Shown piece after piece: positions 18,548 to 28,472 of a stretch of DNA of 44,320 bases; positions within the stretch are counted from its first letter, which is position 1, and every line of letters starts with the position of its first letter. Made by a program: the position numbers and the translations under genes. This DNA comes from Candidatus Azambacteria bacterium (GTDB lineage: Bacteria > Patescibacteriota > Minisyncoccia > GWC2-36-17 > M10-OD1-4): assembly GCA_027048495.1 (NCBI GenBank), contig JALTWS010000029.1, positions 1 through 44,320 on the forward strand. The letters run 5' to 3'. The notes below the pieces were generated by a model that was given only the letters and a program-made list of their open reading frames with translations, had not been told where the DNA came from and ran no database searches.

Positions 18548-21355
18548 ATGAAAAAAGCAAATCTAAAAAATGACAAGATAGTTATAAAAGGTGCAAAGAT
18601 GCACAATTTAAAAAACATATCTTTGGAGATACCAAGGAATAAGCTTGTTGTTATTACTGGGCTTTCTGGATCTGGAAAATCTTCTTTGGCGTTTGACACT
18701 ATTTACGCAGAGGGACAAAGAAGGTATGTAGAGTCTTTGTCTTCTTATGCCAGGCAATTTTTGGGGGTTATGGGAAAACCCGATGTTGATTCAATAGAAG
18801 GATTGTCTCCTGCAATATCAATAGACCAAAAAAGCGTTTCTTCCAATCCAAGATCAACTGTAGGGACAATAACCGAAATATACGACTACCTTAGGCTTTT
18901 GTTTGCAAGAGTTGGAACTCCACATTGTCCAAGATGCAAAAAGCCAATATCCAGCCAAAGTGTCAGCCAGATTGTGGATAGTATTTTAAAATTCAAAAAA
19001 GGAACAAGCATACAAATTTTGGCTCCAACAATAAAAGACAAAAAAGGGGAGCATACAAATGTTATAAACACAATAGCAAACTCTGGATATCTAAGAGTAA
19101 GAATTGACGGAGAAGTTTACAATACCCAAGATGCTTTGTCTTTAAATTTAGACAGATACAAAAAACACAACATAGAGGTAGTGGTGGACAGAATGATTAT
19201 TGAAAAGGATATGGACAGAGCAAGGTTGGCAGATTCTGTTGAAACTGCATTAAAAATAGGAGAAGGAACCTTAATAATTTCAAAAAATGAAAAAGAAGAT
19301 GAAGTTTTTTCTGAAAAGTTTGCTTGCGCTGAATGTCAAATATCAATATCAGAGATAGAGCCAAGAAGCTTTTCTTTTAATAGCCCGCATGGCGCTTGCT
19401 CATCTTGTACTGGGATAGGAAAAAAGTTGGAAGTTGATCCCTCTCTTGTAATACCAAACGAAAATTTAACTTTAGCAGAAGGCGCAATAAAGCCGTGGGC
19501 GCAAGCATCAAGATCAAATTGGAACTGGCTTGCTTTGGAAGACCTTTCGCATCATTTAGGATTTTCTTTGAATGTCAAGGTAAAAAATCTCCCAAAAGAA
19601 ATTTTGCAAATAATACTTTATGGTGATCCAAAAAGCCAATTTGAGGGAGTAATAACAAATCTAGAAAGAAAATGGAAAGAAACAGATTCTGAATGGATAA
19701 GATCAGAAATTGAAAAATATATGGTAGTAAAAAAGTGTCCTGCCTGCAAAGGAAGGAGGCTAAAAGAAGAGGTTTTATCTGTTTTGTTTTGCAAAAAAAA
19801 CATAGCGGAGGTGACAGCGCTTTCCATTTTAGATGCGCAAAAGTTTTTCAAGGAAGCAAAGCTTAACAAGACCCAAGAGAAAATAGCAAGTCTGATAATA
19901 AAAGAGATACAATCAAGGCTTTCTTTTCTGATAGATGTTGGATTGGGGTATCTTTCTTTGGACAGGGAGTCAGAAACGCTTTCTGGGGGAGAGGCGCAAA
20001 GGATACGGCTGGCAACCCAGATAGGATCTCGTTTGGTTGGTGTTTTGTATATTTTGGACGAACCTTCTATTGGACTTCATTCAAGAGATAATGCAAAGCT
20101 GATAAAAACATTAAAGGATTTAAGGGATTTAAACAACACAGTGATAGTGGTAGAGCATGATGAGGAGACGATGCTTGCCGCTGACTGGATAATAGAAATA
20201 GGTCCTGAAGCTGGAGCAAAAGGAGGGAAGATCGTGTTTGAAGGAACCCCACAAGAGCTTAAAAAGTCAAAAACAATAACTGGGCTTTACCTTTCAAAGA
20301 AAAAAAGAGCTTATCAGGAAAGTTTGAATCTCAAAGAAAACACAGAAAAAAAAGAACAAAAATATCTTGAGGTTAAAGGAGCTTCAGAAAACAATTTAAA
20401 AAACATAAACGTTAAAATTCCACTTTCAAAATTTGTTTGTATAACCGGAGTTTCTGGATCAGGAAAAAGCACTTTTGTTGATGACATTTTGGCAAAGGCG
20501 CTTGCTCAAAGATTTTACAATTCAAAGCAAACTCCCGGAAAACACAAAGAAATTTTGGGAGCGGAAAATTTAAACAAAGTTATTCATATTGACCAGTCGC
20601 CAATTGGCAGAACGCCAAGATCAAATCCGGCAACCTATACTGGTGTTTTTTCTCATATAAGAGACATATTTGCAAAAACCCAAGAGGCTCAAATAAGAGG
20701 CTATAAAGTTGGAAGGTTTAGTTTTAATGTAAAAGGTGGAAGATGTGAAAGCTGTGAGGGTCAGGGCATTAAAAAAATAGAAATGCATTTTTTGCCGGAT
20801 GTTTATGTTGAATGCGAGGAATGCCATGGCACAAGGTATAACAAAGAAGTTCTTGAGATAACCTACAACGGAAAAAATATAGCTCAAGTTTTGGATATGA
20901 GCGTAGATGAAGCATACGAATTTTTCAAAAATATACCAAAAATAAAAAATATACTTGGAGTATTAAAGGAAGTTGGGATAGGATATATTAAGCTTGGGCA
21001 GGGAGCGACTACTTTGTCTGGAGGAGAAGCGCAAAGAATAAAGCTGGCAGACGAGCTTTCAAGAAAAGACACTGGCAGAACTCTTTATATTTTAGATGAG
21101 CCAACAACTGGGCTTCACTTTGATGATGTTGCAAAACTGCTTTCTGTATTAAGAAAACTGGTAAACAAGGGAAATACTGTTTTGGTAATAGAGCACAATA
21201 TGGATGTTATAGCGGCATCTGACTGGATAATTGATTTGGGTCCCGAAGGCGGAGAAGCAGGAGGAAAGATAGTGGCCCAAGGCACGCCAGATCAAATAAA
21301 AAAATCAAAAAAAAGCCATACAGGACAATTTTTAAAAAAATATATGGAAAGTTAA
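18548..21355 (+). CDS. uvrA: excinuclease ABC subunit A
   Basis: [48 protein letters not shown]-terminal GVSGSGKST, Zn-binding CxxC pairs; ATG at 18548 fits the family N-terminus better than 18509. Confidence 0.97.
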   Translation: MKKANLKNDKIVIKGAKMHNLKNISLEIPRNKLVVITGLSGSGKSSLAFDTIYAEGQRRYVESLSSYARQFLGVMGKPDVDSIEGLSPAISIDQKSVSSNPRSTVGTITEIYDYLRLLFARVGTPHCPRCKKPISSQSVSQIVDSILKFKKGTSIQILAPTIKDKKGEHTNVINTIANSGYLRVRIDGEVYNTQDALSLNLDRYKKHNIEVVVDRMIIEKDMDRARLADSVETALKIGEGTLIISKNEKEDEVFSEKFACAECQISISEIEPRSFSFNSPHGACSSCTGIGKKLEVDPSLVIPNENLTLAEGAIKPWAQASRSNWNWLALEDLSHHLGFSLNVKVKNLPKEILQIILYGDPKSQFEGVITNLERKWKETDSEWIRSEIEKYMVVKKCPACKGRRLKEEVLSVLFCKKNIAEVTALSILDAQKFFKEAKLNKTQEKIASLIIKEIQSRLSFLIDVGLGYLSLDRESETLSGGEAQRIRLATQIGSRLVGVLYILDEPSIGLHSRDNAKLIKTLKDLRDLNNTVIVVEHDEETMLAADWIIEIGPEAGAKGGKIVFEGTPQELKKSKTITGLYLSKKKRAYQESLNLKENTEKKEQKYLEVKGASENNLKNINVKIPLSKFVCITGVSGSGKSTFVDDILAKALAQRFYNSKQTPGKHKEILGAENLNKVIHIDQSPIGRTPRSNPATYTGVFSHIRDIFAKTQEAQIRGYKVGRFSFNVKGGRCESCEGQGIKKIEMHFLPDVYVECEECHGTRYNKEVLEITYNGKNIAQVLDMSVDEAYEFFKNIPKIKNILGVLKEVGIGYIKLGQGATTLSGGEAQRIKLADELSRKDTGRTLYILDEPTTGLHFDDVAKLLSVLRKLVNKGNTVLVIEHNMDVIAASDWIIDLGPEGGEAGGKIVAQGTPDQIKKSKKSHTGQFLKKYMES

Positions 21356-21448
21356 CAGGTTAAAACAGCTTGACCATAGTAGCATTTAATGGTATTTTCA
21401 TAAATAGTTCTTTTACATCAGCAAGCCACACAAAAGGAGGGTTTTAAA

Positions 21449-21994
21449 ATGTCATCTGTTGTTAGCTTTTGCAAAGATCTTGGTGTTGTGATAAAAGAAG
21501 TGAAAATAGCTTTAGATTTGAAAAGAAGAAATTTTTCCTCAGAGTGGTTTTTTATTGAAGATATAGCATCTTATGGATGCGCTATCCATTCTGCCATAAA
21601 AGAATTTAGGCAATGCAGGTTTTTTGTTACGGACAAGGGGTACTTTGTTATGGGTACTCTCGTAAAAAATCCAATTGTTGATATTCCCATAGTAAAAGCC
21701 ACAATGCTGGTAGATAAAAATATAACACCATTGCTTAGGATTTTTATACTACGCGAAGAGTTGTCCCAAAAAATAATTCCATCAAAAACAGAGATAAACT
21801 CTGAAAAAGATGGTAACAAGCTGAGATTGTTTGCAACGCAAACGGGGAAAATGCCTCATCTTGATCAAACTTTCATTTTTCATATGGAAGATGGATCAGG
21901 GTTTTTTATAGCTCCAACAAAGTATACAGGAGTGTACAGGCATGTAAAATCATTTCCAGAAAAAAAACATCATCCGGCCTGCTCTATGAAGTAA
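21449..21994 (+). CDS. hypothetical protein
   Basis: 181 aa behind AGGAGGG ribosome-binding site; followed by intrinsic terminator. Confidence 0.75.
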   Translation: MSSVVSFCKDLGVVIKEVKIALDLKRRNFSSEWFFIEDIASYGCAIHSAIKEFRQCRFFVTDKGYFVMGTLVKNPIVDIPIVKATMLVDKNITPLLRIFILREELSQKIIPSKTEINSEKDGNKLRLFATQTGKMPHLDQTFIFHMEDGSGFFIAPTKYTGVYRHVKSFPEKKHHPACSMK

Positions 21995-22001
21995 ATATTT
22001 T

Positions 22002-22033
22002 ACCCGAGCTGAATTTTCAGCTCGGGTTTTTTG
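22002..22033 (+). terminator. intrinsic terminator
   Basis: ACCCGAGCTGAA-TT-TTCAGCTCGGGT followed by T-run. Confidence 0.9.
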
Positions 22034-22060
22034 TTGTGTATAACTTTGGTGGATAAGTGT

Positions 22061-22089
22061 TTGACTTTGGTGGTTTGTGGGTTTATAAT
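22061..22089 (+). promoter_or_regulatory. sigma70-type promoter for the dcw cluster
   Basis: TTGACT (22061-22066), 17-bp spacer, TATAAT (22084-22089). Confidence 0.85.
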
Positions 22090-22096
22090 TAACAAT

Positions 22097-22121
22097 AGTG
22101 GTTGAAAGTGGGGAAAAGTGG
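22097..22121 (+). promoter_or_regulatory. MraZ-box-like operator: three AGTGG repeats at 10-bp period
   Basis: AGTGGttgaaAGTGGggaaaAGTGG directly downstream of the -10, upstream of mraZ. Confidence 0.8.
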
Positions 22122-22169
22122 GGAATATACTTTTTTCCATTTTCAAACCCAAAGGTCATTTAACTTGGC

Positions 22170-22257
22170 GGCAAATAGAGCTAAGTTCTTAATAAGATTA
22201 AATGTATCAAACTTCCTCTCAATACAGCTTAGCTCTGTTTGCCTGCATGAGGGCAAG
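22170..22257 (+). promoter_or_regulatory. structured mraZ 5' leader with mutually exclusive stems near the Shine-Dalgarno
   Basis: 18-bp stem 22170-22187/22226-22243 (two G-U); alternative stem 22238-22243/22252-22257 covering part of GAGGG 22249-22253. Confidence 0.55.
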
Positions 22258-22263
22258 TTTTAT

Positions 22264-22695
22264 ATGTTTGTTGGAGAATATAAACATTCAATAGATGAAA
22301 AAGGCAGAATAGCGGTGCCTTCAAAATTCAGGAGCTCTTTAAAAAGCGGTGCTGTTGTTACAAAAGGATTGGATAACTGCTTGTTTGTGCTTCCGATGGC
22401 AGAATGGAAAAAGTGGGCATCTGAAATTTCCAAGCTTCCTGTTTCCAAAGCAGACTCAAGGGCTTTTGCAAGGCATATGTTTGGAGAAGCTTCTGATGTT
22501 AAATTGGACGGTCAAGGTAGGATTATTTTGCCAACAAGACTTAAAAAATTTGCCAATATTAAAAAAACAGCTGTTTTTGTAGGGCTTTACAACAAATTAG
22601 AGCTTTGGGATGAAAAGACATGGGAAAGATACAAACAAAAAACAGAAAGGCAAAGCACGCAAATTGCAGAAAGAATGAGCGATCTGGGAATATGA
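22264..22695 (+). CDS. mraZ: transcriptional regulator MraZ
   Basis: MFVGEYKHSIDEKGRIAVPSKFR and second copy ASDVKLDGQGRIILPTRLK; ORF start 22102 rejected, ATG at 22264. Confidence 0.95.
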   Translation: MFVGEYKHSIDEKGRIAVPSKFRSSLKSGAVVTKGLDNCLFVLPMAEWKKWASEISKLPVSKADSRAFARHMFGEASDVKLDGQGRIILPTRLKKFANIKKTAVFVGLYNKLELWDEKTWERYKQKTERQSTQIAERMSDLGI

Positions 22696-23561
22696 TCCAC
22701 AAGCCTGTTCTTTTAAATGAAATCATTGAAATTTTAAGCCCTAAAAAAGGAGATATTTTTGTTGACGGGACAGCAAACGGAGGCGGGCACACTTTGGCAA
22801 TCTGGGAGAAAATAAAGCCAAGCGGAAAAATTATAGCAATAGACAAAGATAAAGAAGCAACAAAAAGCCTGCAAAAAAAAGCAAAAAGAAAAAACATAAA
22901 AATAGTTTGCGCAAGCTATGCTGATCTGAAAAATATCATAGACAAGCAAGACTTCGGAAACATTTCTGGAATTTTGCTTGATCTGGGATATTCAAGCTTT
23001 CACATTGAAAAGTCAAAAAGGGGATTTTCATTTCAAAAAGACGAACCTTTAATAATGAGATATGACGCAAACAAAGATGAGCTTTCTGCTTATGATGTCA
23101 TAAACAGCATGCCAGAAAAAGAGCTTGCAGATATTATTTACAAATACGGAGAGGAGAAAAATTCAAGAAAAATAGCAAAAAAGATAGTCCAAAAAAGAAA
23201 AGAAAAAAAGATAGAAACATCTTTGGAACTGGCAGAAATCATAAAAAGCGCATTTTCAAAAAAAAGATATAAAATACATCCCGCAACAAAAACTTTCCAA
23301 GCTTTAAGGATATTTGTAAATGATGAGCTTGGGGAGCTAGAAAGATTTTTGCCTCAGGTGGTTGATGTTTTAAAAAAGAAAGGAAAGCTTGCTGTAATAT
23401 CATTTCATTCTTTGGAGGATAGGATAGTAAAGAGGTTTTTAAAAGAAAAAAAAGATGTGTTTAAAATTTTAACCAAAAAGCCAATTACGCCTTCAAAAGA
23501 AGAGATAATAAAAAATCCAAGATCAAGGTCAGCAAAGCTTAGGGTAGCAGAAAAAATATAG
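22692..23561 (+). CDS. rsmH: 16S rRNA m4C1402 methyltransferase
   Basis: MIHKPVLLNEIIEILSPKKGDIFVDGTANGGGHT...LLDLGYSSFHIE...RGFSFQ...ISFHSLEDRIVK; ATGA overlap with mraZ. Confidence 0.96.
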   Translation: MIHKPVLLNEIIEILSPKKGDIFVDGTANGGGHTLAIWEKIKPSGKIIAIDKDKEATKSLQKKAKRKNIKIVCASYADLKNIIDKQDFGNISGILLDLGYSSFHIEKSKRGFSFQKDEPLIMRYDANKDELSAYDVINSMPEKELADIIYKYGEEKNSRKIAKKIVQKRKEKKIETSLELAEIIKSAFSKKRYKIHPATKTFQALRIFVNDELGELERFLPQVVDVLKKKGKLAVISFHSLEDRIVKRFLKEKKDVFKILTKKPITPSKEEIIKNPRSRSAKLRVAEKI

Positions 23562-23565
23562 TTTT

Positions 23566-23880
23566 ATGAAAAAAACACAAAAAAAACCAAAAACAGAAAA
23601 GATAAAAACAGGGATATCAGTATGTCTTACTTTTATTGTTTTTGTTTTTGTGTTTTTTTCTTTTGAAGCTTTAAAATTTGCTGATTTAAAAAATGAAAGA
23701 TTGCAAAAAATAAATCTAATTTCTCAGTTAGAAAAGGAAAATGAAAAATTAGAAATTGAAGTAGTAAGATTGCAGGCCGCACAAAATTTAAGAGAAAAGG
23801 CAATTTCACTTGGCATGACAAATGTTTCAGAAGTTTCTTATCTTAACATAGCTTCTGAAGAGGTTGCGATAAACAGGTAA
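23566..23880 (+). CDS. FtsL/DivIC-like septum protein
   Basis: Short TM plus coiled coil, position between rsmH and ftsI. Confidence 0.65.
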   Translation: MKKTQKKPKTEKIKTGISVCLTFIVFVFVFFSFEALKFADLKNERLQKINLISQLEKENEKLEIEVVRLQAAQNLREKAISLGMTNVSEVSYLNIASEEVAINR

Positions 23881-23892
23881 AGTTAAAGTTTT

Positions 23893-25626
23893 ATGGTTGC
23901 CTTTTTTCAAAGACTTTTTAAAAAAAAAGATGAAAATTTTAGGGTAACAGTAATTTTCTTATTTGTTGTTTTTTTATTTGTTGCTGTTTTGATGAAGTTT
24001 TTTTTACTGCAGATTTTGTATTATGAAAAATTTGCAAAAAAAGCAGACAGCCAAAGACAGCTTTCTTCTTCTGTTGAGCCAGAAAGAGGGAAAATATTTT
24101 TGGTTGATAGGTTCAACAAATCTTTTGAGTTGGCAACAAACGGAAAAGAATATGAAGTTTTTGCCATTCCAAAAGAAATAGAAAACAAAGAGGAGTTTGC
24201 AAGGTTGGTTTCGGAGCTCTTGGAAGTTGATTATGATGTTATTTTAAAAAGAATTTCAAAAAAAGATGATCCTTATGAACCAGTAAAATCAAAAGTATCT
24301 GAAGAGGACAAGTTAAAACTGGACGCTTTAAATCTAAAAGGTTTAGGATTTAAAGAAACGGTAACAAGGGTATATCCGCAGGGTAGTTTGGCTTCTCATG
24401 TTTCTGGTTTTTTAAGTAAAAAAAATGATAACGGGGTTGGGCAATACGGCATAGAGGAATATTTTAACAAAGAACTTTCCGGAAAGCCCGGATTTTTTTC
24501 AGGAGAAAAAGACACTTTTAAATTTGCCTTGGCAAGCAAAGAGGTGAAGAAGTACTCTGCTATAAACGGAAGTTATGTATTTTTATCTTTAGATCCAAAT
24601 GTTCAGTTCAAAATAGAAGATGAGCTTAAAGCGGCCGTGGAAAAATGGGAGGCAGAGTCTGGTTCTGTTATCGTTATGGATCCGAAAACAGGCAGGATTT
24701 TAGGAATGGCAAACTATCCAAATTTTGATCCTAATAAATATTATGAACAAAAAGATATCTCTGTTTTTCAAAATAAGGCTGTTTCTTCACAGTATGAGCC
24801 AGGGTCAATATTTAAGCCAATAACCATGGCAATAGGCATAGATGTTGGAGCGGTAACTCCAAAAACTGTTTATGAAGATAAAGGCTATGTCTCTCTTTCT
24901 GGATATACAATACGAAATTATGACGGCAAAGCAAGAGGAGAAAAAAATATGACCGAAGTATTGGAAGAGTCTTTAAATACAGGGACGGTCTTTGTTGTCA
25001 GTAAGATAGACAAAGATGTTTATTTGGATTACGTTAAAAATTTTGGATTTGGAGAAAAAACCAATATAGATTTGCCTGCCGAAGCAAAAGGTAATATAAA
25101 AAATTTATATTCCAAAAGGGATATTAATTTTGCTACTGCTTCTTTTGGGCAGGGTATAGCAGTTACTCCTATTCAGATAGTATCTGCAATATCAGCAATA
25201 GCAAACGGAGGGGTTCTTATGAGACCTCATGTTGTTGACCAAATATTTCATGCTGACGGATCAAAAGAGTATACAAAACCTCAAAAGATAAGAAGGGTTG
25301 TTTCAGAAGATACGGCAAAAAAGGTGCAAACAATGCTTGTTTCTGTTGTAGAAAATGGATTTGATAAAGCTAAAATTCCCGGGTACTTTGTAGCAGGAAA
25401 AACCGGTACCGCACAAATACCAAATTATGGCAAAAAAGGATATTCGGAAGATACAATCCATTCTTTTGTCGGATTTGCTCCCGCTTATGATGCTAAATTT
25501 ACAGTTTTAATAAAACTGGAAAAACCCAAAGGAGTAAGGTTTGCTTCTCAGTCTTTGCTGGATCCGTTTAAAAATATAATGAAGTTTTTGCTTAATTATT
25601 ATGAAGTTCCGCCTGATTATCAGTAA
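23893..25626 (+). CDS. ftsI: penicillin-binding protein 2 / FtsI transpeptidase
   Basis: EPERGKIFLVDR, SSQYEPGSIFKPITM, SLNTGTV, KTGTAQIP. Confidence 0.93.
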   Translation: MVAFFQRLFKKKDENFRVTVIFLFVVFLFVAVLMKFFLLQILYYEKFAKKADSQRQLSSSVEPERGKIFLVDRFNKSFELATNGKEYEVFAIPKEIENKEEFARLVSELLEVDYDVILKRISKKDDPYEPVKSKVSEEDKLKLDALNLKGLGFKETVTRVYPQGSLASHVSGFLSKKNDNGVGQYGIEEYFNKELSGKPGFFSGEKDTFKFALASKEVKKYSAINGSYVFLSLDPNVQFKIEDELKAAVEKWEAESGSVIVMDPKTGRILGMANYPNFDPNKYYEQKDISVFQNKAVSSQYEPGSIFKPITMAIGIDVGAVTPKTVYEDKGYVSLSGYTIRNYDGKARGEKNMTEVLEESLNTGTVFVVSKIDKDVYLDYVKNFGFGEKTNIDLPAEAKGNIKNLYSKRDINFATASFGQGIAVTPIQIVSAISAIANGGVLMRPHVVDQIFHADGSKEYTKPQKIRRVVSEDTAKKVQTMLVSVVENGFDKAKIPGYFVAGKTGTAQIPNYGKKGYSEDTIHSFVGFAPAYDAKFTVLIKLEKPKGVRFASQSLLDPFKNIMKFLLNYYEVPPDYQ

Positions 25627-25635
25627 TGTAAAAAA

Positions 25636-26919
25636 ATGAAAAAAGCATTGGAAAAAATCTTAAAACTTCTTGCAATTTTGACCATAAAAAGGTACAAGCC
25701 AAAAGTTATAGCAATAACCGGCAATGTAGGCAAAACAAGTACCAAAGATGCTGTATTTGAAGTTTTATCAAAAAAACAAAAAGCAAGAAAAAGCCAAAAA
25801 AGCTATAACAACGAAATAGGCGTTCCGGTTGCTATTTTGGGCATAAAAGCAGAAAATAATATTTTTTTGTGGTTTTTTTATTTGGCGCTTTCTGTTTTTA
25901 AGCTTATTTATACAAGATATCCTAAAATTTTGGTTTTAGAGTACGGCGTGGACAAGCCAAACGACATGGATTATTTGCTTGAAATTGCTGTTCCTGATAT
26001 AGCTGTTGTTACCGCTTTGGGAGATATACCTGTGCATCTTGAAAATTTTTCTTCTCCATCTGAGCTTGTAAGAGAGAAAACAAAATTGCCAAAAGCGGTA
26101 AAAAAAGAAGGGAAGGTTGTTTTAAATGCTGATTTTCCATTAGTTGAGCAGATGAAAGAAAAAACCAAAGCAAAAGTTTTTATGTATGGATTTTCTTCTT
26201 TTGCTGATTTTAAAATATTGGATCCTGAAATAAAATTTTCCCAAATAAATGAAGTAAATGTGCCTTCTGGAACATCTTTTAAAGTTGAATATAAAGGGAG
26301 TATAGTGCCTGTAAGAATAAATGAGTTTGGAATTCCAAATGTGTATGCGGCCGCTTGTGCTTGTTTTTTGGGCGTATTGAACGGAATGAATTTGGTGGAG
26401 GCTTCAGAAGCAGTATCTTCTTATAAGGCTCCAAAAGGCAGAATGAACCTTATTTTTGGCGCAAAAGACACATTTATATTAGACGACAGCTACAATGCGT
26501 CTCCATCTTCTATGATTGCTTCTTTGGAAACTTTCAAAAAAATTCCGGCAAAAAGAAAAGTTGCTGTTTTGGGAGATATGCTGGAAATTGGCAAGTATTC
26601 AGAAGAAGCGCACAGAAGTTGCGCAAAACTTGCCGCTTCTTTTTGTGATGTTATTATTGCTGTTGGCACAAAGTCACTATTTGTTGTTGATGAAGCTCAA
26701 AAACATGGATTTGAAAAAGGAGAAAATTTATTTTATTTTGAAACATCAGAGAAGCTTTCAGAAAAAATATATGACTTAATCCAAAAAGGAGACTTTATTT
26801 TATTTAAGGGATCTCAAGGAGTTCGCCTTGAAAAGGCTATAAAAGAAATTTTAAAAGATAAAAGAAACGCAGACAAATTTTTAGTCAGGCAAAGTAAAAA
26901 ATGGTTGAAAAAAAATTAA
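25636..26919 (+). CDS. murF: MurF-like UDP-MurNAc-tripeptide D-Ala-D-Ala ligase, lacking the canonical N-terminal domain
   Basis: AITGNVGKTSTKDAV P-loop, YNNEIGVPVAIL, ILDDSYNASPSSM, VLGDMLEIG. Confidence 0.85.
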   Translation: MKKALEKILKLLAILTIKRYKPKVIAITGNVGKTSTKDAVFEVLSKKQKARKSQKSYNNEIGVPVAILGIKAENNIFLWFFYLALSVFKLIYTRYPKILVLEYGVDKPNDMDYLLEIAVPDIAVVTALGDIPVHLENFSSPSELVREKTKLPKAVKKEGKVVLNADFPLVEQMKEKTKAKVFMYGFSSFADFKILDPEIKFSQINEVNVPSGTSFKVEYKGSIVPVRINEFGIPNVYAAACACFLGVLNGMNLVEASEAVSSYKAPKGRMNLIFGAKDTFILDDSYNASPSSMIASLETFKKIPAKRKVAVLGDMLEIGKYSEEAHRSCAKLAASFCDVIIAVGTKSLFVVDEAQKHGFEKGENLFYFETSEKLSEKIYDLIQKGDFILFKGSQGVRLEKAIKEILKDKRNADKFLVRQSKKWLKKN

Positions 26920-26944
26920 AATATGCTAAACTGATTAGGTTTTT

Positions 26945-27017
26945 GGCCCCTTCGTCTAGTGGCCTAGGACGCCGCCCTCTCACGGCGGTAACAGGGGTTC
27001 GAGTCCCCTAGGGGCTG
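26945..27017 (+). tRNA. tRNA-Glu (anticodon CUC)
   Basis: Cloverleaf: acceptor GGCCCCT/AGGGGCT, anticodon arm CCGCC-CTCTCAC-GGCGG, T arm AGGGG-TTCGAGT-CCCCT; no encoded CCA. Confidence 0.95.
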
Positions 27018-27046
27018 CTGTTTTGTTGTCAAAAGGAGGACGATAA

Positions 27047-27271
27047 GTGCAAAAAAAACCAGATGTAAAAATATTACTTTGCCTTGTAAAAAAAGGAAAG
27101 GCAAAAGAACTGGCAAGCATTTTCAAAAAGGCCGAGCTTGTATCAGATGATACAAGAAAAGTAGCGGCTCATATCATAAGAGTCGCAAGAAGGCCGAAAA
27201 AACAAAGGCAAATGTTTTATGACGACATAATACACTGCCTTAATATTATCAATTCCAGACGCCCCGGATAA
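27047..27271 (+). CDS. small basic hypothetical protein
   Basis: GTG start behind AGGAGG; 74 aa. Confidence 0.65.
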   Translation: MQKKPDVKILLCLVKKGKAKELASIFKKAELVSDDTRKVAAHIIRVARRPKKQRQMFYDDIIHCLNIINSRRPG

Positions 27272-27286
27272 TCCGGGGCTTTATTT
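27261..27286 (+). terminator. intrinsic terminator with the ORF stop codon in its loop
   Basis: GCCCCGGA-TAA-TCCGGGGC then TTTATTTT. Confidence 0.9.
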
Positions 27287-27319
27287 TACACTTTTTTATT
27301 TATGTAATAATATATAAAT

Positions 27320-28468
27320 ATGCTAAAAATTATTCACACAGCAGACATACATCTTGGAGCAAAATTTGCTTCTTTTGGAGATAAATCCGGCCAGCAAAGG
27401 CAGGCGCTTTTGGATTCTTTTAAAAAAATAATAGATACCGTTATCTTAAAAAAAGCAAATATGCTTTTGGTAGCAGGGGACCTTTTTGACTCCAATTTTC
27501 CTTCTTATGATACGGTAAACCTTGTTAAATCAGAGTTTAAAAAATTAAACGATCTTGGCATATTTGTTGCTGTTTTGCCAGGAACCCACGATTGCCTTGG
27601 CGCTGAATCAATATACAAAAGAGAGGATTTTGCTGATGGACTTGAAAATGTTTATGTTTTTGATGATCCGAATGTTTTTTGCAAAGAATATGAAAGCTTA
27701 AACCTTGCTTTGTATGCTCAAGCAAACACATCAAACAAGTCTTCAAAAAGTCCTTTGGAATTTTTAGAGAAAACTGATATTAAAAATTCTAATTTTAAGT
27801 ATAAAGTTATTATGGCGCACGGCTCTGTAAAAATAGAAGGCAAATCAGCAGAAGATGACTGGCCAATATCTCTTTCTGAAATATCAAAGTCTCAGGCAGA
27901 TTATATAGCTTTAGGCCATTGGCATGGGGCGCAGGATTTTTCTTTTGGCAAAACAAAAGCTTGGTATTGCGGATCTCCAGAAATAACTTATCAGGAAGGC
28001 AAAGGGGGAATTGGGCAGGGGTATGTTTTAGAAGTTGATTTTTTAGATGATGTTGAGGTAAAAACAGTAAAGATAAGCGACAAAAGAGTTGAGGAGTTAA
28101 ATTTGGATCTTAGCGCTTTTTCTTCAATTGACAGCCTTTACAAGGAGATAGAAGCAAAGGCAGATCCAAACCTTATTTTGTTTGTTAATATAACCGGAAT
28201 GGCAGACCAAAACTTAATTGTTTCAGAAGAGGCTTTAGAAAACGAATTTAAAGACAAATTTTTCAGCATAAGGGTAAAAAACAGTTCTGTTTTGAGAATG
28301 GATGATATAAACGAGCATAATTATCCGGAAGATATGGTTATTGGCCAGTTTGTAAGGATAATGCAAAAAAAGATTGAAGATGCTGAAGACGAGCAAAAAA
28401 AAGAGATATTAAAAAATGCGCTAAAAGCAGGAGTGGCAGAGCTTGAAGGGAAAAATGTAATAAAATAA
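27320..28468 (+). CDS. SbcD/Mre11-like DNA repair exonuclease
   Basis: HTADIHLG, VAGDLFDSN, LPGTHD, MAHGSVK, ALGHWH calcineurin-like motifs. Confidence 0.9.
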   Translation: MLKIIHTADIHLGAKFASFGDKSGQQRQALLDSFKKIIDTVILKKANMLLVAGDLFDSNFPSYDTVNLVKSEFKKLNDLGIFVAVLPGTHDCLGAESIYKREDFADGLENVYVFDDPNVFCKEYESLNLALYAQANTSNKSSKSPLEFLEKTDIKNSNFKYKVIMAHGSVKIEGKSAEDDWPISLSEISKSQADYIALGHWHGAQDFSFGKTKAWYCGSPEITYQEGKGGIGQGYVLEVDFLDDVEVKTVKISDKRVEELNLDLSAFSSIDSLYKEIEAKADPNLILFVNITGMADQNLIVSEEALENEFKDKFFSIRVKNSSVLRMDDINEHNYPEDMVIGQFVRIMQKKIEDAEDEQKKEILKNALKAGVAELEGKNVIK

Positions 28469-28472
28469 AAAG

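Noticed and set aside
22102-22263. ORF-track upstream start for mraZ
   Set aside because: The segment overlaps the operator and a structured leader; MFVGEYKHSIDEKGR at 22264 is the conserved MraZ N-terminus with a GAGGG upstream.
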